From Nemertoderma westbladi (Eukaryota > Xenacoelomorpha > Nemertodermatida > Nemertodermatidae), in contig JAUCBJ010003051.1 of assembly GCA_032718475.1 (NCBI GenBank), positions 1-33,340 of the forward strand: 33,340 nucleotides of DNA, written 5' to 3'. The first letter of the stretch is position 1. Each line of letters opens with the position of its first letter. The position numbers and the translations under genes are program-made. Shown here in pieces: positions 10,622 to 19,640 of the stretch. The notes under the pieces were generated by a model. That model was not told the DNA's origin. It searched no databases and saw nothing but the letters and a program-made list of their open reading frames with translations.

Positions 10622-11146
10622 ATGTTAATATTCATGATAAACTTCTAAGATAATTCATCGCCCAGGTTACGGGAGCAATCATAGTTATATAAGTTTAATG
10701 TGGTCTATATCACGTAATCGTAATCGGTATATTATATTCATGATACTTCGAATTTGTTCTCTATACTATTGGCCAGTTCAAGAGAGGTGTGAGCGATCAA
10801 CGCTAGCGATGATTTGGTTCGAGACCAGGGTCCATGAAGGTATTTTTTGGCACTTGGGCTATTGTCACTAAAATCTTAGTGTCGAAGTTTGTACAATAGA
10901 ATGTTTGGCTTTAAAACACATCGTGCGTTTTAGAATCCGTTGATTTGTACATTTCTGCAAAAATAAATAATGACGAATCTCTGTTTTGCAGTAATGTACC
11001 AACCCTCAAAATGTTGTATAATTTTGCAACAAACAACTTTATGGCGTTAAATTATTCAATAAAACACCAGAGATTGCCACAAAACTGTCTGGGATTTTAT
11101 TATAACACTGAAACTTTGAGGTAATTTTTCTCAAAATACTTCGTAG
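10622..11146. other. Gene-free stretch with one B-box-like motif
   Basis: No coding frame seen. GGTTCGAGACC at about 10818-10828 matches a Pol III B-box, with TGGCCAGTTCAAGAG about 50 bp upstream as a weak A-box candidate. This may be a tRNA-derived SINE remnant. Confidence 0.3.
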
Positions 11147-11420
11147 GACGAAGCAGGACCTTTATCGCCCCTGGAACCTTATCGCCCCTATAAAATGCAT
11201 TTTTGTTGGGAACTTATCGCCCCCCTGTTCTCAGTTTTTAGGAACTTATCGCCGCTGCGTCTTTATCGCCCCCGAGTCTTTCCCATTAGGATACATTCCC
11301 TCAACTTTCCCATAATTCCTCGAAGTCACATATTTTACTGTAGTTATAGTTTACATTTATATTTATACTCGAAATAGTTTCAGTTAGAGGAGGCCTACAA
11401 TTATAAATTATATTATTCAT
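11147..11420 (+). repeat. 'TTATCGCCCC' repeat block, copy 1
   Basis: Five degenerate copies of an (A)CTTATCGCCCCTGG motif, then TTCCCATAATTCCTC... and GAGGAGGCCTACAATTA. The same ~270-bp order recurs at 14847-15118. It ends at TATTATTCAT (11411-11420), which is repeated after the LINE. Confidence 0.8.
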
Positions 11421-13780
11421 ATTTTCAATATGTATAATAACCAGTATGTGTGTACATCACAGGCTAATACATAATAAGGGAGTTAGTTGGATGCGGCTTT
11501 GTTAAAAGGAGGAGTAAATCGGATTTTGTATGTTATTATTAGATAAATTTATCTGGTGATAATCTGGTGATAATTATTATGAAATGTGTTACCTTGTTGG
11601 CGACCTAAACCTGCCGCTAGCTAACTGGCCCACTATGTTTTCTTCCAACATCTATGAGAACAACATCCTTCTTGCTTTGGACTCCATAAGCCTGAAGCAA
11701 CTAGTTGATTTCCTCACCACCCGCACCTCCACCCTGGACGTCGCCCTCACCGACTGCGAGTCCACAGTCAGCGTTGAACTCGATCCTGTTTTCAACCCTT
11801 TGTTCTCTCTCGATGGCCGCTGTCTCTCCGACCACAAGCCAGTTCGGCTAGTAATTGAATCACAAATCCCAGATTCCAAAGTCCCGTCAAAGAAGATAGT
11901 ATATTCCTTCTGCCGCGCCGACTACAAGGGCATGCGTAAGGAAATTAAGGACTCCCCTTTTTCTCCTCGAGATTCGGCTCCCAACGCTGTTCTCAATGAA
12001 TGGTACTCGAGGGTTGCAAGGTTGATATCTCGGTTCGTACCGAGACGAACTAATCATCGTCAAACCCTCCCCCCATGGGCTTCCTCATCGTCGTCTAACC
12101 TGCAAAAGAAATTAAACACACTGCGCAATAAACTCGCCAAACGGGTCTCTCCCAATCCTACACTATCCGCTAAAATAACTGCAAAAGAATCTGATCTCAA
12201 CCTCCAACTACACCAGGAGCAGTCTGAATATGAAAAATTAACCTTTGAAAACTCCCATTTCGATATGATTTTCAAGTATTTGAAATCAATAAGAAAAACC
12301 AACAACATCCCGCCAAAAATGGGGCAACGAAACTGCTTCCACCAAACCCGAAAAGGCGGACCTGTTAACAGGTACTTCCAGTCCGTCTTCAACCCACCAA
12401 GCGAACCCAGTCACCTCGACCACTCTAGCTTCCCCAGTTGCGTAGATGATTACAATGTCTCCTGTGAGTCGATCTCTGAGGTTCTCGCGAAATTAAAGAC
12501 TAACAAATCTCGAGGACTCGACTATATTCCACCAGCTTTCCTCAAGTCTCTCGGAACAGACATTGCCATTGCTTTCGATAAAGTGGACCACAACATCACA
12601 CTTCAAAAACTGTCGGACATTGGTGTTAGAGGAAATATACTTCTAATTATTAAGTCCTACCTTTCGAATCGCCAACAGATGACGAGGTTCGGAAACTCCA
12701 CCTCCTGTCCGCTTCCGGTCGGCAGCGGCGTTCCCCAAGGTGCCCTGCTCGCCGTCATCATCTTCCTCAACCACAATGACACTCCAACATGCTTTGTACA
12801 CTCAATCCCTTTTCTCTTCGCTGACGATATGAAGGCCCTTTCAATGGTTTCCGACCAAACTCCTCTCCAAGCGGACCTCGACCGTCTATCCGACTGGGCT
12901 GTTAACAACGCCATGTCCTTCTCCAAGGACAAGTGCCGCCATCTCGTCTTCCGCGACAGCCCGCCCGACCAAACTGTCTCCAGGTTCACAATCGCCTGAG
13001 CCATCTCCGAGAAGGACCTCGGACTGATTGTGTCGACTGACCTCTCCTGGTCGGCGCACATCTCCGAGCGGGTTGCCAAGGCGACGCGGGCCTTGTTCCA
13101 GCTGAAGCGCTGCACGTCGCCTACGCATCCCAGTGCTGGTTCGCCAACCGCGGCGATATGAAACTCATCGAGCAGCTACAACACCGGGCCACGCGCTGGG
13201 TGACGTCGTCGGACCGCCCCTATAAAGACAGACTCCTCCAACTTAAACTTCTTCCCCTCAAACGTTTCCTGGAACTGCACGATCTCCTCTTGCTTGCTGC
13301 CATCATCAATGATCGGTTCGATTTTGATTGGCGTCCAATCGTCAACTTTCATACGCCACCTGCTAACCGCCCAACCAGATCTAACAGACTTTTCGACCTC
13401 CCGTGGCTAACCAAGGCTAGCTCGCGCCGGAACTTCTGGTTCCGCTCGCAGTGGCTGGCCAACAGACTTTCACCTTCCGCAGATCTATTAAGTCCAGCAG
13501 GTGTAAAGCAGCGGCTCGCAGCGATCTACAGCACTGGGAGCATTTTGTGCACAGGTATAATGATGATAACCTGTGCACATGGCACCTGGCATGTTCCTGC
13601 AGCCTCTGTATTAACACATATAGCTACTACTGAACTGTCAAGGATCATCCTTAATTGTATTACTATATTTTTCGTGCACTTACCCACTGTCTGTCTCTCA
13701 CTCTATGGTTCACACCCTTCAGCGCCCGGCTCGACCGTGGAGCTGTAAATCCATTTATTATCATTATTATTATTATTCAT
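11421..13780 (+). mobile_element. 5'-truncated LINE (CR1/Jockey-group) insertion
   Basis: The TATTATTCAT at 11411-11420 recurs exactly at 13771-13780, and the sequence after it (AGACTAAGCAGCC) continues the composite repeat as in the uninterrupted copy at 14847-15300. This supports insertion of the intervening DNA, with TATTATTCAT as the target-site duplication. The 3' end is an (ATT)n tail (13755-13775), typical of CR1/L2-type LINEs. The endonuclease N-terminus is missing. About 160 bp of non-coding sequence precedes the coding part and may be a separate piece. Confidence 0.75.
11584..13748 (+). pseudogene. LINE endonuclease/reverse transcriptase, broken
   Basis: The frame 11584-12999 starts inside the apurinic-type endonuclease: GDLNLP near residue 6 and SDHKPVRL near 82 are its C-terminal motifs. 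A linker follows, then reverse transcriptase with KSRGLDYIPPAFLKSL (~310), a jump to FDKVDHN (~335), GVPQGALL (~385) and the catalytic FADDMKALS (~415). The expected stretch between the IPPAFLK and FDKVDHN motifs is missing, so RT has an internal deletion. An in-frame TGA at 12997-12999 interrupts it, and the same frame then continues with EKDLGL...LSWSAHI. Near 13105 the frame changes and some residues are lost, after which YASQCWF, IEQLQHRATRW and LLPLKRFLELHDL form the usual C-terminus (13113-13748). It is clearly inactive. The truncated start at 11584 is not a genuine initiator. Confidence 0.88.
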
Positions 13781-14010
13781 AGACTAAGCAGCCGCTTGAT
13801 TTATTTTGATTGATTGATTATTATAGTGTTAACAAACTGGGCTTTCATTCAGGAGACTCCAGGTTCGATTCGATTCCTGGACGACGCAGTACTGTTTGGC
13901 CAGGGGGCTTTAAATGTTACAGACTAGTTCTACACAGGTTTTCACCCTTTACTGGTCGATAAATGAGAACTATGATAACTTGGAAAACAGAGTGGGAGGG
14001 TTTAATGTGG
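13781..14010 (+). repeat. tRNA-derived SINE segment, copy 1
   Basis: AGACTAAGCAGCC, GGGCTTTCATTCAGGAG, GGTTCGATTCGATTCCTGG and ACGACGCAGTACTGTTTGG match copy 2 at 15119-15300 through CTGGTCGATAAATG. This copy carries a 5-bp GATTC duplication in the B-box and a T/A-rich insertion before the A-box region, so it is decayed. Confidence 0.75.
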
Positions 14011-14031
14011 AAAATCACCGATTGTAGAGCC

Positions 14032-14132
14032 TCTTATCGCTCCTTGCGCCTTTATCGCCCCTGGTCCTTATCGTCACTTGGGAACTTATCACTCCCGGGT
14101 CTTTATCGCCCCTGGTAACTTATCGGCACTGT
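14032..14132 (+). repeat. 'TTATCGCCCC' motif cluster, third block
   Basis: Six degenerate copies of CTTATCGCCCCTGG (for example at 14050 and 14101) directly follow the SINE copy. Some copies are mutated to TTATCACTCCC or TTATCGTCACT. The ~270-bp remainder seen in the other two blocks is absent. Confidence 0.7.
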
Positions 14133-14509
14133 GACAAATATGAATTTTGAATGGGAGAAACGTTGGCAATGGTATTTGTATTGTTTATTAGTGTCCTAAG
14201 AGTTTTGCAGTTAAATTACGAGACACATGGCATACATTGAATTGCCTTAAGTACAAATGTAAACAATATGTTATTTGAAATAAGAACTGTATAAATTACT
14301 ATTTAATATTTTAACGCCACATACTGTACTATGTACACAGTTTTAGTGGGAAAAATAGAGTATTTTTTTAAAGTCATTAATAATTAAACTACATATATAT
14401 ACTGGTATAGGTAAAATTTGAATAATATGTACAAAGGTGTAGTGCAAAAAATACGTTAAAATAAATCGTTTTGATTAAAATAGTAACATTTAGGCTCAGT
14501 AAGCAGGGG
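14133..14509. other. Unassigned A/T-rich spacer
   Basis: No open frame, tandem repeat or RNA gene recognised. Confidence 0.4.
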
Positions 14510-14762
14510 AATGTCTGTACGCCGTCAAGGGTGATCTTCCACAGTAAACCCCTCCACTCTGTATCCTAAAGGAATGCCTATTCACCGCCAGTGATCTTCC
14601 ACAGTAAACCCCTCAACTCTGTTACCCAAAGGAATGCCTGCTGTTCACCACCATGGATGATCTTCCACAGTAAACCCCTCCACTCTGTATCCTAAAGGAA
14701 TGCCTATATTCACCACCATCATGGGTGATCTTCCATAATAAACCCTTCCGCTCCGTTTTCCA
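14510..14762 (+). repeat. ~60-bp tandem repeat, four units
   Basis: Units start at about 14510, 14571, 14631 and 14697. Each begins GGAATGCCT and contains GATCTTCCACAGTAAACCCC and CTCTGTATCCTAAA. Length varies 60-66 bp through CACCACCAT insertions, and the fourth unit is the most diverged. Confidence 0.88.
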
Positions 14763-14846
14763 AGTTACCATGGTTTTCATTTATAAGGATAAGGCCCTTA
14801 AATTGGGACTGAGTGGGCCCGAAAATCCATAATCCGTCCCTGACAA

Positions 14847-15118
14847 TACTGCGAAGCAGGACCTTATCCCCCCTGGAACTTTATCGCCCCTATAAATTGC
14901 ATTTTGTTGGGAACTCCTCGCCGCCCTGTTCTCAGTTTTTAGGAACTTATCGCCCCCGGGTCTTTATCGCCCCTTTCATTATATACAGGATACTTTCCCC
15001 CAACTTCCCATACTTCCTCTAAGTCATGCATTTTAGTTAAAATTTTTTTGTTATATTTATACTCAAATAGATTCTTTTAGAGGAGGCCTATAATTAGAAA
15101 TATTCATGTTCAATTCAT
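14847..15118 (+). repeat. 'TTATCGCCCC' repeat block, copy 2
   Basis: Collinear with 11147-11420: GCGAAGCAGGACC, repeated TTATCGCCCC motifs, TTGTTGGGAACT, CTGTTCTCAGTTTTTAGGAA, then AGAGGAGGCCTATAATTA. Here it leads without interruption into the SINE segment, showing the pre-insertion order. Confidence 0.8.
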
Positions 15119-15300
15119 AGACTAAGCAGCCTCTCAGGTCAAGTGGTAACACTCTGGGCTTTCATTCAGGAGGACCCAGGTTCGATCCCTGGACGACGCA
15201 GTACTGTTTGGGCACGGGGTTTTAAATGCTACAGACTAGCTCTACACAGTTTTTCACAAATAACTGGTCGATAAATGGGAACCATTGGAAGGGTTTAAAA
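15119..15300 (+). repeat. tRNA-Glu-like SINE segment, copy 2
   Basis: GGTCAAGTGGTAACAC (A-box-like), CTGGGCTTTCATTCAGGAGG (anticodon-arm-like, TTC at the anticodon position) and CCAGGTTCGATCCCTGG (T-arm with a perfect B-box) follow tRNA-Glu order. The flanks do not form an acceptor stem, and a non-tRNA 3' body (GTACTGTTTGG...CTGGTCGATAAATG) is shared with copy 1, so this is a SINE and not a working tRNA gene. Confidence 0.75.
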
Positions 15301-16500
15301 GGGGGGTTTAAGGGGAAGAACTTTATTTGATTGATTGGTGGTTTTGTTAAATTTCTTATAAATGCCGATTTTGTAATAGAATTGCTCAATTTGAATTTGT
15401 GTCGCATAACTGAGCCTCGTGTTGCGTGAAAGCCCCCGAACGTGTACGCTCTGTATAATACAATCTGCAGTCACATCAATAATGGTGGAATAAGAGGAGC
15501 ATAGCAATTCAATTATCCATCAAGAATGTGTGATTATTATGTATGTTCTCCATTGTTAAAAAAAACTACAGTATGATTTGCAGTAATTGCATGTAGGGGT
15601 AGGCAGCCTTCAGAAAGCTTTTTAATTCCGATTCAGATAAACTTTCTTGTACCTTGGACTTACCCGGGGGCCGAGTGGGTTATGCTGTCAAGGTTGCTCT
15701 TAATTGCGAGTAGCCATGGCAACCTTCATAACAAACCCGAACGGTTCCCCATATCCAGGTTGTGAGGATCAATAGGAGATTTTGGGGTAGCACTGGAGTA
15801 GGCGAACTGCAACCTAAATCCCATATATTTATAAGGAACCCCTAGCAAGGTGACTCTGGTTAACTAACACATATGGATTGGTTGGAGATCTTCCTCTGTT
15901 CTGTTGCATTCTTCATCCCACGATCCATTGGTTAATGTTTCACTGAAATCGGAGCTAATTAAATGCTGCTCCAAAACATGTAGAAATTATATCGCCTCAC
16001 TTATTGCGACAATTGTTACGGTAGATTTTACAGTTATTCTTGGTACTACTGTACGTGTGTGCGTGTCGAGGTTCCATTACCGCATGCAGCCATCGCGGTC
16101 GATAATTTATAATAAACTAATATTATTTTTTCATGACACTATATTATGGAAGGTCATTAATTATTATAAATTACCCAACTCTGTTTGTTTGGTAATAAAT
16201 TTTTATTTAATATTTATATTAATTATTATAATCATTTTAATGGAAACCCAAGAGCGGGTGTTAATCAAGTTAGGAGAGACGTGACGGTGACGCATGAACG
16301 CGAAACAAGGAATTAATTTACTTTATAACTTTTGGGAGTTTTATTTACCGTTCCTTAAAATAATTCAGTATTCTTTTTGATTCTCGTTACCACATTTTTT
16401 TATTCTCGTTACTAAATGTTTTATTCTCGTTACTAAATTTAGAGGTATTTGCGGTGTTGCAGTAACCCAACAAGTTTGGTGAATAGATTTGTGATTAAGA
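15301..16500. other. Gene-poor region
   Basis: No convincing gene. At 15660-15800 a GC-richer block (GGGGCCGAGTGGGTTATGC, then CCATGGCAACCTTCATAAC) has a tRNA-Ser/Leu-like A-box and shares short words with the 14510-14762 repeats; it may be another SINE-like remnant. A 126-residue plus-strand frame at 15904-16284 becomes Ile/Leu-rich A/T sequence and has no recognisable domain. At 16378-16440 TTCTCGTTACTAAAT recurs three times. Confidence 0.4.
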
Positions 16501-16535
16501 AACTGTTGAATTAATCCAAGAAGCATTTGGTGGCA

Positions 16536-16655
16536 ATGAAGCGTGGAGGTGGGGCAGATATAGGGGGAAGGAGAGGTGGGCCGACTGGTAGAGGTGGTCC
16601 GAGAGCTGGAGGTGGTAGACCCCAACAAACACAACAATCCGATCACCCGTCACGG
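16536..16655 (+). CDS. Candidate first exon, Gly/Arg-rich N-terminus
   Basis: ATG at 16536 (G at -3) opens 45 codons to a TAA at 16671-16673. The first ~40 residues are strongly Gly/Arg/Pro/Gln-rich (GGRRGGPTGRGGPRAGG, then QQTQQ), like RGG-type N-termini of RNA-binding proteins including Argonaute/Piwi. CGG|GTTAGT at 16653-16661 is a fair splice donor, which would make this a first exon. No matching downstream exon was found, so the protein family is unknown. The composition could also be a chance effect of a purine-rich tract. Confidence 0.3.
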
Positions 16656-16673
16656 GTTAGTATCTACAGTTAA

Positions 16674-17556
16674 TTGTAACGGGGAAAACAGTTATTTGGT
16701 CGCAAAAGTTTATGTTGCTTATTGTGTGTTTATGTTACTGTTTATAGCTTCCTCTGTCAAGTCCATAAAACTTTGATATATGAAAAGTTGATATACAGTA
16801 ACCTCAGAAAAGAAGAGGGGGTGCGAGGTGCTATATTTTAATAGGTTTGTTCAAACGAGCTTAGTAAAGAAGGGTGTCTAACAGGTGGGGCGTTGAACTA
16901 CCGATCCCAAAATTTTGAAGTGTGATACTGTAGTAAGCATTCCGAGAATTGGCGCACGCAAAATAACGTACAAATACCAACTTATACTGTAGACAGGCTA
17001 TATATCGAAAGTTGCTGCGTGTTTCAACTGGTAAGGCAGCCGACAGCCACCCGCACCCCGATTTGCAACAAATATTGAAAAACATTATAGTGTTGAAAAT
17101 AAATTAGTAGGAGGGGGCGTTAAGGAGGGTACCTGAACTACTACACTCCATTATACTTATTGTATAACCCAACCCATACACATACAGTACAAACTGGACT
17201 ATATGGTAGGCCTACGCTTACACTATATGAAGATGCTTTGCATTGCTGGATCTGACAAAACTCCTTCCTAATAATCACTGAGGTGTAGCTGCTATTCCTC
17301 AGTCAACTCCCTTAGTTCATTATTTATGGCAATTGGCAATAAAGTACCGGAAAAACCATAAAAATTTATGATATCGATATAATGACTCAGAATTCCAGAT
17401 ATGACGAAATTTGTGCGTAAAGTGTAAATTTATTAAAATAAGCAAGCCTAAATGCGTTACTTTAACCCATAAATACAACACCTTTCTAAACTGCAAATAA
17501 TTTAACTTTCACATGCTGAGGAATGTACACATGCACATGTACAGTAATAACTATTT
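16674..17556. other. Unassigned sequence
   Basis: No coding frame or repeat recognised beyond short A/T-rich words and one GTAGGCCTACGC motif. Confidence 0.4.
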
Positions 17557-17691
17557 ACATACTTGTGTGTAAAGTAGCACTTTACAGTGTGATGATCCGA
17601 GTGGCTTTGTTACACGAACGAACGTTAGTGAGTGAGTGAAAATAAAGCCACGAGGATCAGAACACTGTAAAGTACTTTGCAACAAGTATGT
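17557..17691. repeat. Long imperfect hairpin (inverted repeat), MITE-like
   Basis: ACATACTTGT...GTGGCTTT (17557-17608) pairs with AAAGCCAC...ACAAGTATGT (17644-17691), arms of about 50 bp with few mismatches and small indels. The ~35-base loop contains ACGAACGAACGTTAGTGAGTG. No gene is associated. Confidence 0.8.
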
Positions 17692-17933
17692 ATGTAGTTT
17701 TATTCCAAAATTTTAACATTACGAAATGATTGCATAAATATTATAAGTGATAGAAACTGCACAAATTAAATTAGTTGCTGTATAAATAAATGTAAAAATG
17801 ACATAAATTATGTTATAAATAAGTTAGCTTATATTTATGGTGGCGTTTGGAGCCATGTTATAATAATATAGCTAGGCCCTACTGGTTATTAATAGCTATA
17901 CCCCGCCTACCGGTAGGTAATGCAGTAGGCCTA
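17692..17933. other. A/T-rich spacer
   Basis: No gene or repeat recognised; ends in CAGTAGGCCTA next to the hAT-like terminus. Confidence 0.4.
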
Positions 17934-18020
17934 CAGTGGCGGTTCTAGGGGGGGGGGGGGGGGGGCAAGGGGGCATTTGCCCCTTCCCAGGTATCTTGGG
18001 GGGGGGGGCTTGCCCCCTCC
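17934..18020 (+). mobile_element. hAT-like transposon terminus with poly-G
   Basis: CAGTGGCGGTTCTAGG followed by G18, CAAGGGGGCATTTGCCCC and another G11 run resembles ends of animal hAT elements, which typically start CAGxGGCGG. No transposase coding sequence was found beside it. An inverted relative lies at 27951-27966. Confidence 0.5.
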
Positions 18021-18357
18021 CTAGCGAAAGGTAATGTGGCAAATCCGTACCAGTGGGTACCGACTTTTGCTCGAAAACAGACCTCTCTGGGAAAAAACTT
18101 CTATTTTTTTTTCAAAATTTAGTTACTACCCGGCGGTCTCCATTATAAAACACTCTGATATTTTTGTAAAATTCTGGAACTTTGGGAATTCGGGAAAAAA
18201 TCGGGAAATTTTTTCAAAGTATAATAATTTTTTTTAATGTTTTTTTTGTATATTTTTTTGGGCGCCAAAATTTGAGCAGCAGCGGCATCATAGCCAGCTG
18301 ATAGTATATATTGGTGGTTCCAAGTTTAGCTTATTGATGCTAGAAATTTAGTCAATC

Positions 18358-18826
18358 TGTTCGCGCTTTTAGACCTTTAGCAGTTTAACCTGCCAATTTA
18401 AATGTCTTTTTAATTATGAATCGACTTTTGCCCTTACCAATTACCTGGTGTACTGAATTTACATCCGCCGCAGCCGTGCACACCGTCGTGCACGGTGTGG
18501 GAGACTGGATTCGGGTTCCCGAGGAAGTTATTGCGGTGTAGGCTACTTGCTACTTTGTATTATTCGATTGATTGCTACTATATAATCTCTGACAACTATA
18601 TTTACTTTCGGGGAAATATTTACAGTTCCTTTGGGACGTGGCGCTTTAAGTTTAAAACAGAGTTATGACTTACACTAATCACAAGTAGATGGCTACGGAG
18701 TTTCGTAAATAGCGCATTCTTTAGGAGATGCTTTATTAACCTTCATACGACTTCACACTAATTTACACTAATTCACACTAATTTGCCAACCGTCACTGAT
18801 TTTGATCATATATAAGGAGGATTGCA
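18358..18826 (-). repeat. ~470-bp direct repeat, probable 3' LTR
   Basis: About 93-95% identical by eye to 26034-26511, same orientation. Both copies have TGT at the left edge and TGCA at the right, so as an LTR each would run TG...CA. On the minus strand it contains TATATAT near its start and AATAAA further in, as an LTR would. It includes TTCACACTAA micro-repeats. Flanking 5-bp words do not match, so no target-site duplication is seen. Confidence 0.7.
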
Positions 18827-19640
18827 ATTTGTCCCATTTCAATCCAAGAGTCTTGGTTTCTGGAAGATCGTCCTTAATGAGGTTAAGTTCTTTAACACCT
18901 CGGTCTTCTACTGGGAACGATTCCAGGAACTCACGGGAGTTACTAGTGAATTTGGTTAGGCGAAATCCACTGCGTTGTAAGCACTCTACCGTTCCCTTGG
19001 CAACATTGATTGCTTATTCTACCGATGGGAGGGACTTTAAATTATCGTCCATGTAAATATCCCTTTTGATGTTGTCGATAACCTCTTTAGAGAAGGCGTC
19101 TCTATTATCATTGGCAGTGGTGCGCACTACCGAACAAGCGTTCGAGGGGCTCGATATGATCCCGAAAGCCTGGATTGTCATCCAGTACTCCACAGGCCAC
19201 CACAGAAATCGTAGGCTGTCTCGATCCCTAGCTAACGCTTTAACTTGTAGAAACATGCCTTCAATGTCGGAAGCGAAGGCGATCGAATATTGCCGCAGTC
19301 GTAGTAATATTCCCAACAAAGATTGGAGTAAGTTGGGTCCCGGCAACAGTTCCGAATTTAGGGATTGCCCCATATAAAGGGCGGAGCCGTCAAACACTAC
19401 CCGGACTTCGTTTGGTTTACCAGGGTGGGAACGTAATGATGTGTCAAGTAATACGTTCTCTCCATTATGGGTGTTTCTTCTGGAACTCGCTCCGCATATC
19501 CCTTGTCTATAAACTTCTTTAATTGAGTCTTATACATTTCTTTGGCTTGATTGTTAGCCGTCAAATGCCGATGTAGTTATGAGATTCTTTTTTCCGCTAA
19601 AGGTCGGTTATTCACGAAACTGGGTTCTCTCCGTCTGAAA
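18827..19640 (-). pseudogene. Bel/Pao reverse transcriptase fragment
   Basis: Reading down the minus strand: a HRHLTANNQAKEMY-type linker, a HHYVP segment, a frame change near 19395, VFDGSA-like start, GPNLLQSLLGILLRLRQ, the first catalytic Asp in FASDIEGMF (~19267), FLWWP, GIISSP and the catalytic YMDD at about 19044-19055. An in-frame TAA follows at 19014-19016, after which the same frame continues with CLQRSGFRLTKFTSNSREFL and LGLKWDK. It ends exactly where the 18358-18826 repeat starts. Thumb, RNase H and integrase are missing. Motif order is diagnostic of Bel/Pao pol. Confidence 0.88.

Noticed and set aside
10446-10628. 60-codon frame through the GT/G microsatellite
   Set aside because: Translated microsatellite (VCVCVC, GGGG); no coding character.
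12657-13128. Minus-strand frames of 152 and 80 codons opposite the LINE
   Set aside because: Antisense to the RT C-terminal region, whose sense frame has recognisable motifs.
15125-15200. Functional tRNA-Glu gene
   Set aside because: A- and B-box and anticodon-arm likeness are good, but no acceptor stem closes and the region is part of a longer repeat with a second decayed copy.
15904-16284. 126-codon plus-strand frame as a small gene
   Set aside because: No recognisable domain, Ile/Leu-rich A/T tail and no support from start or splice context.
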